DNA of 27,259 bases. It comes from CAYZIC01 sp964478335 (GTDB lineage: Bacteria; Verrucomicrobiota; Kiritimatiellia; RFP12; DVOR01). Below are positions 1 to 7,789 of this stretch, piece after piece. A program made the translations under genes and the position numbers. The DNA is taken from positions 1 to 27,259 of the forward strand of contig CAYZIC010000027.1 in assembly GCA_964478335.1 (NCBI GenBank), read 5' to 3'. Position 1 is the stretch's first letter. Each line of letters starts with the position of its first letter. Under the pieces are notes generated by a model, which was not told where the DNA came from, searched no databases, and saw nothing but the letters and a program-made list of their open reading frames with translations.

Positions 1-195
1 GTCGCTGCGCTCCCTATTGGTGACTACGTGCATTTTGTCGCACTTTACTGGTCTAACATCATGCATCTAGCATCAAGCAGTTCTCTGCGCTCTGCGCCTC
101 TCTGCGGGAGATAATCTGGCAGTCCTACGCTACGCCATATCAAAAAGTCTCAACTTGCCTGGGAGTCTGTGGCGTGAGGTTGGGGCGCAGGGCAT
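1..195. other. Left-edge intergenic stretch, no gene seen
   Basis: No open reading frame here looks like a protein gene. The stretch holds one copy of a 31-base dispersed repeat (96-126) with CTCTGCG-type low-complexity sequence beside it. The same sequence type recurs around 11150-11335. The rest is unremarkable. Confidence 0.6.
96..126 (-). repeat. Dispersed 31-base repeat, copy 1 (inverted)
   Basis: Read on the minus strand, this matches two plus-strand copies at 11151-11181 and 11243-11273. The consensus begins AGGACTGCCAGATT and ends GCAGAGAGGC. Only one internal purine and one pyrimidine position vary between copies. After the core, copies 1 and 3 also share the sequence AGCGCAGAGA. 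The function is unknown; it looks like a dispersed intergenic repeat and not a coding remnant. Confidence 0.8.
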
Positions 196-225
196 AAAAA
201 AAACAGGTTGCGAGCAACCTGTTTT
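196..225 (-). terminator. Rho-independent terminator of rpsT
   Basis: An 11-bp perfect stem (200-210 with 215-225, AAAACAGGTTG on the minus strand) has a 4-base loop. On the minus strand it is followed by a run of about eight T. It lies 30 bases after the rpsT stop codon. Confidence 0.9.
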
Positions 226-255
226 AATAAACGTGGCTTATGCCGAGCGTTGCGA

Positions 256-519
256 TTAGGCAAGCTTAGCAACAGCCAAAGTCGTGCGGGACTTTTTGCG
301 GTTAGCAACGTTGCGCTTGATGACGCCGCGCTTTGCAGCCTTATCGAGCTTGGAGGCGTAGTTGGAAAGAGCTGCATTGATGACAGTCTTGTCGCCTTCA
401 GCCATTGCCTTTTCGAGGCTACGGCGAGCGGTCAAAAGGCCACTCTTGATAGAACGGTTACGTAGGCGGCTCTTTTCAGAGGTCTTAACGCGCTTGATTG
501 CACTTTTAATGTTAGGCAT
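256..519 (-). CDS. rpsT: 30S ribosomal protein S20 (bS20)
   Basis: This is a small basic protein of the 30S subunit that binds the 5' domain and helix 44 of 16S rRNA and helps early assembly. The 87-residue product is the usual length. It begins MPNIKSAIKRVKTSEK, the typical S20 start in which the initiator Met is followed by P-N-I-K-S-A, and it is rich in Lys/Arg and Ala throughout. The start is supported by an AAGGAG ribosome binding site shortly upstream. The gene is monocistronic: it has its own promoter about 75 bases upstream, a leader with a hairpin, and a terminator directly downstream. Identification is secure. Confidence 0.97.
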   Translation of the reverse strand: MPNIKSAIKRVKTSEKSRLRNRSIKSGLLTARRSLEKAMAEGDKTVINAALSNYASKLDKAAKRGVIKRNVANRKKSRTTLAVAKLA

Positions 520-549
520 TTATTTGCTCCTTAATGCTATTCTTCGGTA

Positions 550-581
550 GAGGTGAGGCTTATGGAAACAGTCCTCGCCTC
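550..581 (-). promoter_or_regulatory. Hairpin in the rpsT mRNA leader
   Basis: Arms 550-558 and 573-581 (GAGGCGAGG with CCTCACCTC on the mRNA) can form a 9-bp stem with one mismatch and a 14-base loop. It sits between the proposed promoter and the rpsT start, about 30 bases before the ATG. In other bacteria S20 represses its own synthesis, so a feedback element is possible. This is inference; only the inverted repeat is seen directly. Confidence 0.45.
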
Positions 582-593
582 AATTGGTGCATT

Positions 594-623
594 AATATAC
601 ACTATTTTGGGTATGAAAAGCAA
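594..623 (-). promoter_or_regulatory. Probable sigma70 promoter of rpsT
   Basis: On the minus strand, a TTGCTT -35 box (623-618) is separated by 18 bases from a TATATT -10 box (599-594). That gives 4/6 and 5/6 matches to consensus. The predicted transcript would have a leader of about 70 bases. Confidence 0.6.
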
Positions 624-818
624 GGAGAAAAGTAAAGAAAGTGGTTGAAAAATGCACAGATCTAGTAAGAATGAGCAGGATGTGAATAATCTGCGTGGGT
701 GTCTGTGCAAAAAGTGATCGTGAAGGAGGTTGTTTTTGATGTTTTTTTTGCAGGACCGGGCGTATGTGCTCGCAGATCTCTCAGATGAGATCTACGAGCA
801 TAGTGGGTGCGAGGCGTT
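620..818. other. Intergenic region with two inverted repeats, no gene
   Basis: This lies between the rpsT promoter and the terminator of the rpsA unit. It holds the long hairpin at 767-800. It also holds an 8-bp inverted repeat, TGCACAGA (653-660) with TCTGTGCA about 40 bases further on. The short reading frames here do not resemble genes. Confidence 0.5.
767..800. repeat. Long perfect-type hairpin without T-tail
   Basis: Arms TGCTCG-C-AGATCTC (767-780) and GAGATCT-A-CGAGCA (787-800) give 13 paired bases with a single mismatch around a 6-base loop. Neither strand has a T-run directly after it, so it is not a standard terminator. It lies 18 bases beyond the terminator of the upstream unit. 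Confidence 0.75.
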
Positions 819-852
819 AAAAATGAAACGATCCAGGTTGCCCTGAATCGTT
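819..852 (-). terminator. Rho-independent terminator of the dapA-rpsA unit
   Basis: On the minus strand AACGATTCAGG pairs with CCTGGATCGTT (11 bp, one T-G wobble) around a GCAA loop, followed by TCATTTTT. It begins about 10 bases after the stop codon of the 202-residue protein and closes the unit containing rpsA. Confidence 0.85.
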
Positions 853-862
853 ACGGTAGATA

Positions 863-1471
863 TTATTTTGCAGAAATAGCGAGTGTGATGATTGCACCAC
901 CGTCGTGCGGGAGGTCTAGCTTGACGCGTGTGTCCCATGGTTTGTCGTACTCAATAGGGGGGAAGTCAGGGTGGGATGGCTCAATGGCAATATTCATCGT
1001 GGCAAAGGGTGCAGGCGGAGGCAATGCACAGATGATATCCTCGCATCTAAAGGTGAGGGTGGCGGGTTTGCCTGTCTTGAGAACTAGCGCAAAGAGTGTC
1101 CAGTGGGTAGGATCTGGCTGGAAGCCGCCCATCAAGAAGTGGTCGGGCTCACCACGTACGGCCCAGCGTTTGTCGCAGGGTAGGCGTAGCATCTGCAGGG
1201 CGAGTGCAAAGGCGGCCTTAAAGTCGTCACGGCTCGTTTCAGGGGCTTGCCAGTTTAACTCAGGGTTGAGCGGGATATCTGTAAAGAGCGCCTCGAGCGC
1301 TTGCGCGGGGGTGAGGAGCGGATAGGGCTCGTCAAGGTGGAGTGGGCGAGTCGGGGGCGCTTGAACGAGGAGAGCCGTTGGGCGGGAGACCGTCCAAGTG
1401 GTGAGCCCAGTTGCCGTAGGATACGACAACTGGGTTTGTCCAAGATTCGAGTAGGATAACTCAGCGAACAT
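863..1471 (-). CDS. Protein of unknown function translationally coupled to rpsA
   Basis: I do not recognise this 202-residue protein. It has no signal peptide, membrane segment or known catalytic motif. It is rich in Pro, Thr and Leu, with several regions that look like beta strands, and ends in a hydrophobic strand-like stretch (GGAIITLAIS). Its start codon overlaps the rpsA stop codon as TAATG, so ribosomes finishing S1 could re-initiate here. A strong terminator follows at once. The coding call rests on the coupled start, clean length and the terminator position; competing frames on the other strand are interrupted. Its function is open. The context hints at expression in proportion to S1, but that does not prove a translation role. 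Confidence 0.8.
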   Translation of the reverse strand: MFAELSYSNLGQTQLSYPTATGLTTWTVSRPTALLVQAPPTRPLHLDEPYPLLTPAQALEALFTDIPLNPELNWQAPETSRDDFKAAFALALQMLRLPCDKRWAVRGEPDHFLMGGFQPDPTHWTLFALVLKTGKPATLTFRCEDIICALPPPAPFATMNIAIEPSHPDFPPIEYDKPWDTRVKLDLPHDGGAIITLAISAK

Positions 1472-2913
1472 TAGAACTTGAGTCCATCAAGAGCACTACC
1501 AAACGAGTTGAAAGATGCTCGGTTGTTGGCGTTGCTTTGCTTGACCCAGTCCATCGGATCACCGTCAGCCTCGATGGCCTTGGCTTCAGCCCACTTGGCT
1601 GGTGTGGTGAGGGCGATGCGCTTGTCGGAGATTTCCTTGACGACGACTTTAACTTTGGAGTCGACGGGGTAGGCGTGCTCGAGCTGTTGCAAGGGGGAGC
1701 CATTTTTAGGGAGACCAGTTTCAGAGATGTGCAAGAGACCGGTCTTTTCTTCTGTCAAGCGGACGAATGCGCCAAAAGCTTGGAGGGATTCGATGATGCC
1801 TTCGACTTCAGCGCCGACATTGATGCCGTCAGGATTGAGCTGCTCGAAGCGGCGATCCATGAGCTTGAGGGCGACTTGGTTCTTCTCGGTATCGATGGTT
1901 TCGATTTGGACTTCGACGGAGTCGCCCTCGTTAACGACTTCGCGAGGAGATGAGATGCGCTTGCCTTGGGCCAAGCGTCCGTTGGACAAGAGCCCATCGA
2001 CGCCAGGAATCAATTCTGCGAAAGCACCAAACTTCTCAATGCGCACGATCTTGGCAAAGAGGACATCGCCGACATTGTACTTGGCGAGGAACTGTGTCCA
2101 GGGGTTGGGGACGAGGTTTTTGATCGAGAGGGAGATGCGCTCGGTCTCTGGGTCAAAGGCATTGACCATGACTTCGACTTCGTCATCAGTCTTGCAGATA
2201 TCCTCCGCCTTGACGCCACGTTGCCAGGAGAGCTCACGCATGGGGACGAGGCCTTCAGCACCACCGAGGTCGACGAAGACACCGAAGTCCATGAGGCGGG
2301 TGACTTTGCCCTTGATGATTTGGCCTTCTTCGAGGGTGGCAAAGAGGTCGGCCTTTTGCTTGGCGCGCTCGGCTTCGAGGAATGCACGACGGCTGGCGAT
2401 GATATTCATGCCGCGTTCGTCGGCTTCATAGGTGGTAATCAAGAAGGTGAACTTTTTGCCGACGTATTCTTCGCCATCTTTGCGGAAAAGGTTGATCTGC
2501 GAGAATGGGCAGAATGCACGCTGACCGGCGACGGTGATTTCGTAGCCGCCGTTTTGCTCGGCCTTGACGATACCATCGATCGGCATTTGCGTAGCGAATG
2601 CATTGGCGATGGTGCTATCGCCGACTGCGACGGTCTTATTCTTAGTGGTAAAGATGAATGCACCATTTTGTACGCCGACAAAGGTGACCTTGATTGAATC
2701 GCCCGGATTGACGGACATGGAGCCGTCGTCTTGGGTGATTTCGGAGATGGGGACGATGCCTTCATTTTTAGCCTTGACATCAAGGATGAGGAAGTTGCCC
2801 TTGGTGGAGATGACGTAAGCGTCAACCTTTTCACCTGGGTCGAACCCTCTGCGGTAGTTGGAGGCTGAGCCAGCATTGAGCATGGCGGCGAAATCGTCGT
2901 GAGCGTTGGTCAT
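1471..2913 (-). CDS. rpsA: 30S ribosomal protein S1 (bS1), five S1 domains
   Basis: S1 binds mRNA at the 30S platform and helps load structured messages. I count five S1/OB-fold repeats, at about residues 25-92, 108-176, 197-265, 281-353 and 366-437. Repeat 3 has the classic form GKVTRLMDFGVFVDL and repeat 5 has GIIESLQAFGAFVRL. The first two repeats are divergent, as in canonical S1, where they anchor the protein to the ribosome through S2. The total is 480 residues against about 557 with six repeats in Escherichia coli, so one C-terminal repeat is absent. The C-terminal tail (about 440-480) is low-complexity. The ribosome binding site AAGGA lies 8 bases before the ATG. The gene lies downstream of the oligopeptidase gene (50-base gap) and overlaps the next gene by one base. 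Confidence 0.93.
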   Translation of the reverse strand: MTNAHDDFAAMLNAGSASNYRRGFDPGEKVDAYVISTKGNFLILDVKAKNEGIVPISEITQDDGSMSVNPGDSIKVTFVGVQNGAFIFTTKNKTVAVGDSTIANAFATQMPIDGIVKAEQNGGYEITVAGQRAFCPFSQINLFRKDGEEYVGKKFTFLITTYEADERGMNIIASRRAFLEAERAKQKADLFATLEEGQIIKGKVTRLMDFGVFVDLGGAEGLVPMRELSWQRGVKAEDICKTDDEVEVMVNAFDPETERISLSIKNLVPNPWTQFLAKYNVGDVLFAKIVRIEKFGAFAELIPGVDGLLSNGRLAQGKRISSPREVVNEGDSVEVQIETIDTEKNQVALKLMDRRFEQLNPDGINVGAEVEGIIESLQAFGAFVRLTEEKTGLLHISETGLPKNGSPLQQLEHAYPVDSKVKVVVKEISDKRIALTTPAKWAEAKAIEADGDPMDWVKQSNANNRASFNSFGSALDGLKF

Positions 2914-2963
2914 TTGAATTGTCCTTTTAATGTAACGTAATTGATCGTTTTTACTAGTAGATG

Positions 2964-5018
2964 TTAGATGAGGCCTGCGAGCTTGAGGATCGCTTGGGTA
3001 TTGGGCTCTCTGCCACGGAATACCTTAAAGATTTCCAGGGGATGCTTGCTGCCGCCGAGTGCGAGGAAGGTGTCGCGGTACTTTTCGCCGAGGGCCTTGA
3101 TCGCCGCATCGTTGGTCAAGCCGACTTCTTCAAATGCCATGTAGACATCAGCAGAGAGAGTCTCGGACCATTTGTAGCCATAGTATCCCGCACAGTATCC
3201 ACCCGAGAAGATATGAGTGAAAGAGTTAAGCTGGCGATCTTGGGCTAGAGGAGCATCGATGAGGATTTCACGAGCGACGGTCTCTTTCATGGCGTTGGCA
3301 TTGGGGTAGTCACTGGGATAGGCCAGTGTGTGCAAACGCAAATCGGTGAGCGCTAAGTTGCATTGACGGAGCGTGGCCAAGGCAGCTTGGTAGTTGCGCG
3401 AGGCGTAGATTTTATCAAAGAGCTCAGCGGGGAGGGCTTCGCCAGTCTTGGTGTGGTTGGAGACACCAGTTAAGGTGGCCTTGTCGTAGCAGAAATTTTC
3501 GAGGAATTGGCTGGCAATCTCCACGGCATCCCATTCGACATTGCCGATGCCAGAGGCTTGGGGCTCGTCGATCGTGGTCATGATGAATTGGAGGGCGTGG
3601 CCCATTTCGTGGAATAGGGTGACCACTTCGTCAAGGCGCATGGTGGCGGGTTCGTCGCCCATAGGTGCGGTCTGGTTGCAGACGACCAAGGCGATTGGCA
3701 AGATGGTCTCAGGGTAGGAGATGCCATCGCGCGTGTGGACCTCATTCATCCACGCGCCGCCATTCTTGGTGCCCGGGCGCACATAGGGGTCAAAGTAGAA
3801 TCCCGCTCTCAGCGAACCATCGGCATTGAGGACGTCATAAAAGCGCACATCTTTGTGCCAGGCGTGGATTTCTCCTTGGCGCTGCACAAATGTGACGCCA
3901 AAGAGCCGGTTGATCAAGTTAAAGAGCCCTTGCATGACGTGCTCTAGCGGGAAGTAGGCGCGGAGGGCTTCTGCATCATAGGCGTAGACGGCTTCGCGTT
4001 GGCGTTCGGACCAGAATGCAATGTCCCAGCGCTGGAGCACCTCCTCTGTAAAGCCATTGGCCTTAGCAAAGGCAGTCAAGTCGTCCTTTTCCTTGCGAGC
4101 GGGCGCTTTGGAGGCCGAGACCAATTCGCCGAGGAGCGATTCGATCGCATCGCAGCTTGGTGCCATCTTGGAGGAAAGGCTCAGATCTGCATAGCAATCA
4201 AAGCCCAAGATCTTGGCAATCTCTTGACGCGTCTTGAGAATGTCCTCGATGATTTGCGTATTGTCCGTATCGCCAGTTGCTGCACGCGTGATCCAGCCAT
4301 TGAGATAGGCTTCACGCACTGAACGATTCTTTGCATACTGCATGACCGGCGAGAAAGACGCATAGTCGAGCGAGAGCTTCCAGGGGCCAGCCTCAGGGGT
4401 GCCGCCAGCTTTTTCTGCGGCGCGAGCGAGGAAGTCAGGCTTCATGCCATCGACTTCTGCAGGCTTGGTGAGCACGAGCTCCCAGTTTTTAACCGCATCC
4501 AAGACGTTGTTGTTAAAGTCCATGGAGAGCTTGGCAACTGCCAGTTGGAGCTCGTTAAAGTGCGCTTTGACCTCGCCCTCTAAGGCAACACCAGAATGGG
4601 TCATACTGCGGATCTCTGCGGTCAAGATGCGGCGTTTTGTGCCATTGAGGCAAGGTGCGACTGCGTCTGCCTGTAGCAAGGCGACCATGGCATCATAGAT
4701 GGGCTTGCTTTGGCCGATTTGTTGGAAAAAGGCAATCAGCTTGGGTTGGCAGTCTTCCTCGACCTTGCGTAGCTCATCGCTATTGACCACGGAGAGCAAA
4801 TGGCTCAAGAGTCCCCAGACCTTGAGGAGGGGCTTGGTGAGCAAGTAGCCCTCGATAAAGAGCGATTGCCAGGTTGGCTGGACGGTCGCCTCATAGCGAG
4901 GAAACGCTTCTGCCGCAATGGCGAGTTGAGATTCGATAGCCTCGCGCGCCAATTCTGGCGTCATGGCATCATAATTGGGGAGCCAGCTATCAGTGGCTAA
5001 GAAAGGATTTGATTTCAT
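2964..5018 (-). CDS. prlC: M3-family oligopeptidase A-like zinc metallopeptidase
   Basis: This is a cytoplasmic zinc endopeptidase of family M3 (thimet oligopeptidase / oligopeptidase A), which degrades short peptides. The zinc site HEMGH is at about residues 470-474 in a long M3-type sequence, LFHEMGHALQ. The third ligand is Glu at about residue 500 in VEWDAVEIASQFLENF. The C-terminal SGGYCAGYYGY(K)WS loop, which covers substrate in this family, is also present. The length of 684 residues is normal for the family. I chose the ATG at 5018 (product begins MKSNPFL); an in-frame ATG at 5033 would add five residues, and neither has a strong ribosome binding site. The start lies inside the 3' end of folK, so the two genes are probably coupled. 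The prlC/dcp choice is by resemblance only. Confidence 0.93.
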   Translation of the reverse strand: MKSNPFLATDSWLPNYDAMTPELAREAIESQLAIAAEAFPRYEATVQPTWQSLFIEGYLLTKPLLKVWGLLSHLLSVVNSDELRKVEEDCQPKLIAFFQQIGQSKPIYDAMVALLQADAVAPCLNGTKRRILTAEIRSMTHSGVALEGEVKAHFNELQLAVAKLSMDFNNNVLDAVKNWELVLTKPAEVDGMKPDFLARAAEKAGGTPEAGPWKLSLDYASFSPVMQYAKNRSVREAYLNGWITRAATGDTDNTQIIEDILKTRQEIAKILGFDCYADLSLSSKMAPSCDAIESLLGELVSASKAPARKEKDDLTAFAKANGFTEEVLQRWDIAFWSERQREAVYAYDAEALRAYFPLEHVMQGLFNLINRLFGVTFVQRQGEIHAWHKDVRFYDVLNADGSLRAGFYFDPYVRPGTKNGGAWMNEVHTRDGISYPETILPIALVVCNQTAPMGDEPATMRLDEVVTLFHEMGHALQFIMTTIDEPQASGIGNVEWDAVEIASQFLENFCYDKATLTGVSNHTKTGEALPAELFDKIYASRNYQAALATLRQCNLALTDLRLHTLAYPSDYPNANAMKETVAREILIDAPLAQDRQLNSFTHIFSGGYCAGYYGYKWSETLSADVYMAFEEVGLTNDAAIKALGEKYRDTFLALGGSKHPLEIFKVFRGREPNTQAILKLAGLI

Positions 5019-5448
5019 TGATCGTTTTTCCATGTAAGTCTGCTAGAGGGATGAGCACAAAGTCTCTCTCAGCAGCACGGGGGTGTGGGAGGGTGATCTC
5101 GGGTGTCTGCATCGTGCAGCCCTCGATCCAAATCAGGTCTAGGTCAAGGGGGCGTGGGCCATTTTTGATGGTTCGCACTCGCCCAGCGCGTGTTTCGATT
5201 GCTTGCAGGCGATGGAGCAGATCAGTTGGGTCAAAGTGAATGAGCTCAATCTCGATCGCCGCATTGATAAAGGGCATATCGGCAAAAGCTTCTGGCACAT
5301 CGACGGGGGCAGTTTCATACATGCTCGAGATTGCTCTGAGCTCGCAATTGTCCCAATCCTTGATTTCACTAATCGCCGAATTGATGTGCGCCTTGCGGTC
5401 TCCCATATTCGATCCTAGTGCGATCCAGATTTTTGCGATTTGCATCAT
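4990..5448 (-). CDS. folK: 2-amino-4-hydroxy-6-hydroxymethyldihydropteridine pyrophosphokinase
   Basis: HPPK transfers pyrophosphate from ATP to 6-hydroxymethyl-7,8-dihydropterin, the step before dihydropteroate synthase in folate synthesis. The family signature GPRPLDLDLI is at residues 97-106, with the two magnesium-binding Asp at 102 and 104. The N-terminal LGSNMGDR (11-18), the YETAPV loop (44-49) and LPHPR (120-124) are all present. The length of 152 residues is typical. The start overlaps the dapB stop as TAATG, and two Met codons are adjacent (MMQ). The 3' end overlaps the oligopeptidase start. No other folate gene is in the window, so the gene appears to sit in the dap unit by convenience. 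Confidence 0.96.
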   Translation of the reverse strand: MMQIAKIWIALGSNMGDRKAHINSAISEIKDWDNCELRAISSMYETAPVDVPEAFADMPFINAAIEIELIHFDPTDLLHRLQAIETRAGRVRTIKNGPRPLDLDLIWIEGCTMQTPEITLPHPRAAERDFVLIPLADLHGKTINEIKSFLSH

Positions 5449-6215
5449 TATGCAAGGCCTAAGACATCACGCATTGAGTAGATGGCCGGTGCTTTGCCCT
5501 TGAGCCACAGAGCAGCCTTGATTGCGCCCTTAGCAAAGGCCGCACGGCTCGATGCCTTGTGGGTGATTTCGACGCGCTCTTCATCAGCTGCAAAGATAAC
5601 CGTATGGTCGCCCACGACAGACCCACCACGCACGGCGTGAATGCCGATTTCGCCACGGGGGCGTTCGCCGACGATACCTTCACGACCATAAATGGCGTGT
5701 TCATCGAGGTTGATCTTGCGACCTTTGGCCAAAGCTTGAGCCAGACCAAGCGCAGTGCCACTGGGGGCATCCTTTTTGAGGCGGTGGTGCATTTCGACGA
5801 TCTCTGCATCATATGACTCATCCAAGACATTCGCCGCCAAACGGACCAATTCGAGGAGCAAGTTGACGCCCAAGCTCATGTTCGGAGCCTGTACTACAGG
5901 GATGGACAAGGCTGCTTGATCGACGGCGGCTTGTTCGTCTGCTGTCAGACCAGTGGTGCCGAGGACGTACCCCTGCTTATTTTGGCAAGCTTGCGTCACG
6001 TGAGCGATTGTCGCCGTGTGAAAGGTAAAGTCGATCACGACCTCCGCCTCGGTGGGCCATTGGGTCGTGTAGGTCAAGCCGTGAGACTGTTGTCCCAATA
6101 GGGGAGACCCCTCCACCTCGGTGATGGCCACGACAGAGACCTTGAGCTCGTCTGCGCAGTCGAGCAACATTTGGCCCATACGGCCACCGGCACCTAAAAT
6201 AGCAATTTTCGTCAT
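5448..6215 (-). CDS. dapB: 4-hydroxy-tetrahydrodipicolinate reductase
   Basis: This enzyme reduces the DapA product with NAD(P)H to tetrahydrodipicolinate on the way to diaminopimelate and lysine. The Rossmann motif GAGGRMG is at residues 8-14. The substrate and catalytic segment EMHHRLKKDAPSGTA is at 141-155, with the His pair and Lys148 conserved and GTA closing the binding site. The NAD(P)-side GTTG motif is at 86-89. The 255-residue length fits the family. The ribosome binding site AAGGA precedes the ATG. The gene follows dapA by 16 bases and overlaps folK, giving a pathway pair within one transcription unit. Confidence 0.97.
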   Translation of the reverse strand: MTKIAILGAGGRMGQMLLDCADELKVSVVAITEVEGSPLLGQQSHGLTYTTQWPTEAEVVIDFTFHTATIAHVTQACQNKQGYVLGTTGLTADEQAAVDQAALSIPVVQAPNMSLGVNLLLELVRLAANVLDESYDAEIVEMHHRLKKDAPSGTALGLAQALAKGRKINLDEHAIYGREGIVGERPRGEIGIHAVRGGSVVGDHTVIFAADEERVEITHKASSRAAFAKGAIKAALWLKGKAPAIYSMRDVLGLA

Positions 6216-6231
6216 GATGAGATCCTTTTGA

Positions 6232-7104
6232 TTAAACGAGGTTGTGAGCAGCGAGTGTTGCGCGGAGTTTTGCCATATTTGCCTCGGTGGGTTCGCAGAG
6301 AGGCAAACGATACTTGAGCTCGACTTTATTCATCATAGCCAATGCAGCCTTGACAGGGATAGGATTGGTATCGCAAAAGAGGTCACGGAAAAGATCATAC
6401 CATGTCTCGTGCATTTGGCGAGCTTGAGCGAATTGCTCATTGAGTGCGAAATTCACCATTTGAGACATTTCAGTCGGGATGACGTTAGAGGCGACACTGA
6501 TGACCCCCTTAGCACCTACCGAGATCATGGGGACAACCAGGCTATCATCGCCCGATAGCACGGTCAAATCGCAGCAATTTCTGATTGCGCTGACACGATC
6601 GACACTACCGGCGGCCTCTTTGATTGCGACGACTTTTTCGTGACCAGCGAGACGAGCGACCACATCAAGGGGAATCTCCTTGCTACTACGACCAGGCACA
6701 TTGTAGAGCACCACCGGTACGCCCAAGTCAGCTACCGTCGAGAAGTGACGATAGAGCCCCTCGCTATTGGGTTTGTTGTAATAAGGGGTCACTTGAAGTG
6801 TGAAATCTACACCAATGCCAAGCACCTCCTTGGTTAAGCGAATGGCTTCCTCGGTGGAGTTCGCACCCGTACCTGCGATAATTTGCACCTTACCCTCGGC
6901 AGCTTCTACGACCGCTTCGATCACACGCAAGTGGTCTTTTTCGTTAAGCGTGGGGGATTCGCCAGTGGTGCCAACAGGGCAGACTCCAGCTACACCGCTC
7001 GCTACTTGCCACTTTACCAAATCACGCAATGCACCATAGTCCACATCGCTTGATTGAGTAAAGGGAGTAATGAGTGCGGTATAAACGCCTTGTAGTTCTT
7101 TCAT
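6232..7104 (-). CDS. dapA: 4-hydroxy-tetrahydrodipicolinate synthase
   Basis: DapA condenses pyruvate with aspartate semialdehyde and commits carbon to diaminopimelate and lysine. The TIM-barrel signature GTTGESPTL is at 45-53. The catalytic Tyr134 lies in YNVPGR and the Schiff-base Lys162 in VVAIKEAAGS. The active-site Thr pair is at 46-47. The length of 290 residues is typical. GAGGT lies 4 bases before the ATG. It is followed by dapB with a 16-base gap and preceded by the lipoprotein gene with a 23-base gap. Diaminopimelate is also a substrate for cell-wall cross-linking, which fits the L,D-transpeptidase elsewhere in the window, but the two genes are not linked. Confidence 0.97.
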   Translation of the reverse strand: MKELQGVYTALITPFTQSSDVDYGALRDLVKWQVASGVAGVCPVGTTGESPTLNEKDHLRVIEAVVEAAEGKVQIIAGTGANSTEEAIRLTKEVLGIGVDFTLQVTPYYNKPNSEGLYRHFSTVADLGVPVVLYNVPGRSSKEIPLDVVARLAGHEKVVAIKEAAGSVDRVSAIRNCCDLTVLSGDDSLVVPMISVGAKGVISVASNVIPTEMSQMVNFALNEQFAQARQMHETWYDLFRDLFCDTNPIPVKAALAMMNKVELKYRLPLCEPTEANMAKLRATLAAHNLV

Positions 7105-7127
7105 GATAACCTCATTTGGTTGATTAA

Positions 7128-7613
7128 TTAATTTAAAATACCTTGATTGCGGGCTTCCTTGAGCATTACTTCAACAGCTGTTTTTACGTCAGTAATGATC
7201 GCCTTTGAGGATACCGTCGCCCCCGAAACAGGCTTAGGCAACGCATCCAATGCAGGCCGCTTCCCAACAAAGTCAGTGTAGAAATCCGCCTTGATTCGCT
7301 TAAAGAATGCTGGCGTTTCTTTGGTTCGTAGTGCCTCAATGCCGATGATCTTACCAGAGAGATCAGTGGCTACCCATACCGTGATTTCGCCATACTTACC
7401 CTTGATCACTGGCGGGATCTGATCGGTTTGCATCAATAATCCCACGAGCTTACCATCTTGCGAAACCATATAGCCCAACCCCAGTGGCTTAATCGTCGCA
7501 TCTTTACCGAACCACATCGTGCCATACGGCTGCGCAACGGACACCGCTTGCTTGTCCTCTGAGCAACCAGCGCACGCTAGAAATAAAATCGAAATAAGCA
7601 AACATCTAATCAT
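7128..7613 (-). CDS. FMN-binding-domain lipoprotein, probably covalently flavinylated
   Basis: The 161-residue product starts with a short basic then hydrophobic signal (MIRCLLISILFLACAGC). Lipobox-like cysteines lie at residues 13 and 17, so it is probably a membrane-anchored extracytoplasmic lipoprotein. The C-terminal half resembles the FMN-binding domain of NqrC and RnfG: KETPAFF (98-104) corresponds to their KETPGLG, and PVSGATVSS (128-136) to their SGAT(x)(T/S)S. In those proteins ApbE attaches FMN to the Thr of SGAT, here Thr133. No nqr, rnf, apbE or other redox gene is in the window. The gene is first in the run before dapA, 23 bases upstream of it. Family assignment is fairly firm; the redox role is inference. 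Confidence 0.85.
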   Translation of the reverse strand: MIRCLLISILFLACAGCSEDKQAVSVAQPYGTMWFGKDATIKPLGLGYMVSQDGKLVGLLMQTDQIPPVIKGKYGEITVWVATDLSGKIIGIEALRTKETPAFFKRIKADFYTDFVGKRPALDALPKPVSGATVSSKAIITDVKTAVEVMLKEARNQGILN

Positions 7614-7789
7614 TGGGTACTTCTATAAAATAAACATCACGAAAACGGGTAAAAAATTGCTTCATATGATGCACTTTTTTGGAGATAAATGCAAGCATAA
7701 AAAGATAAAAAAACGACAAAGATAGCTTGCGGCTCGCGAAAGTCGGTTGTCGAGCTTGCTCAAGTAGCATATCGACTGTCGAATGTGGT
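7614..7789. other. Upstream region of the dap unit, no gene
   Basis: This AT-rich region must hold the promoter of the lipoprotein-dapA unit. The best candidate is TTTACC, a 17-base spacer and TTTTAT near 7625-7655 on the minus strand. It is weak, with 4/6 matches in each box. A 64-codon reading frame crosses it but has no gene-like features. Confidence 0.35.
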
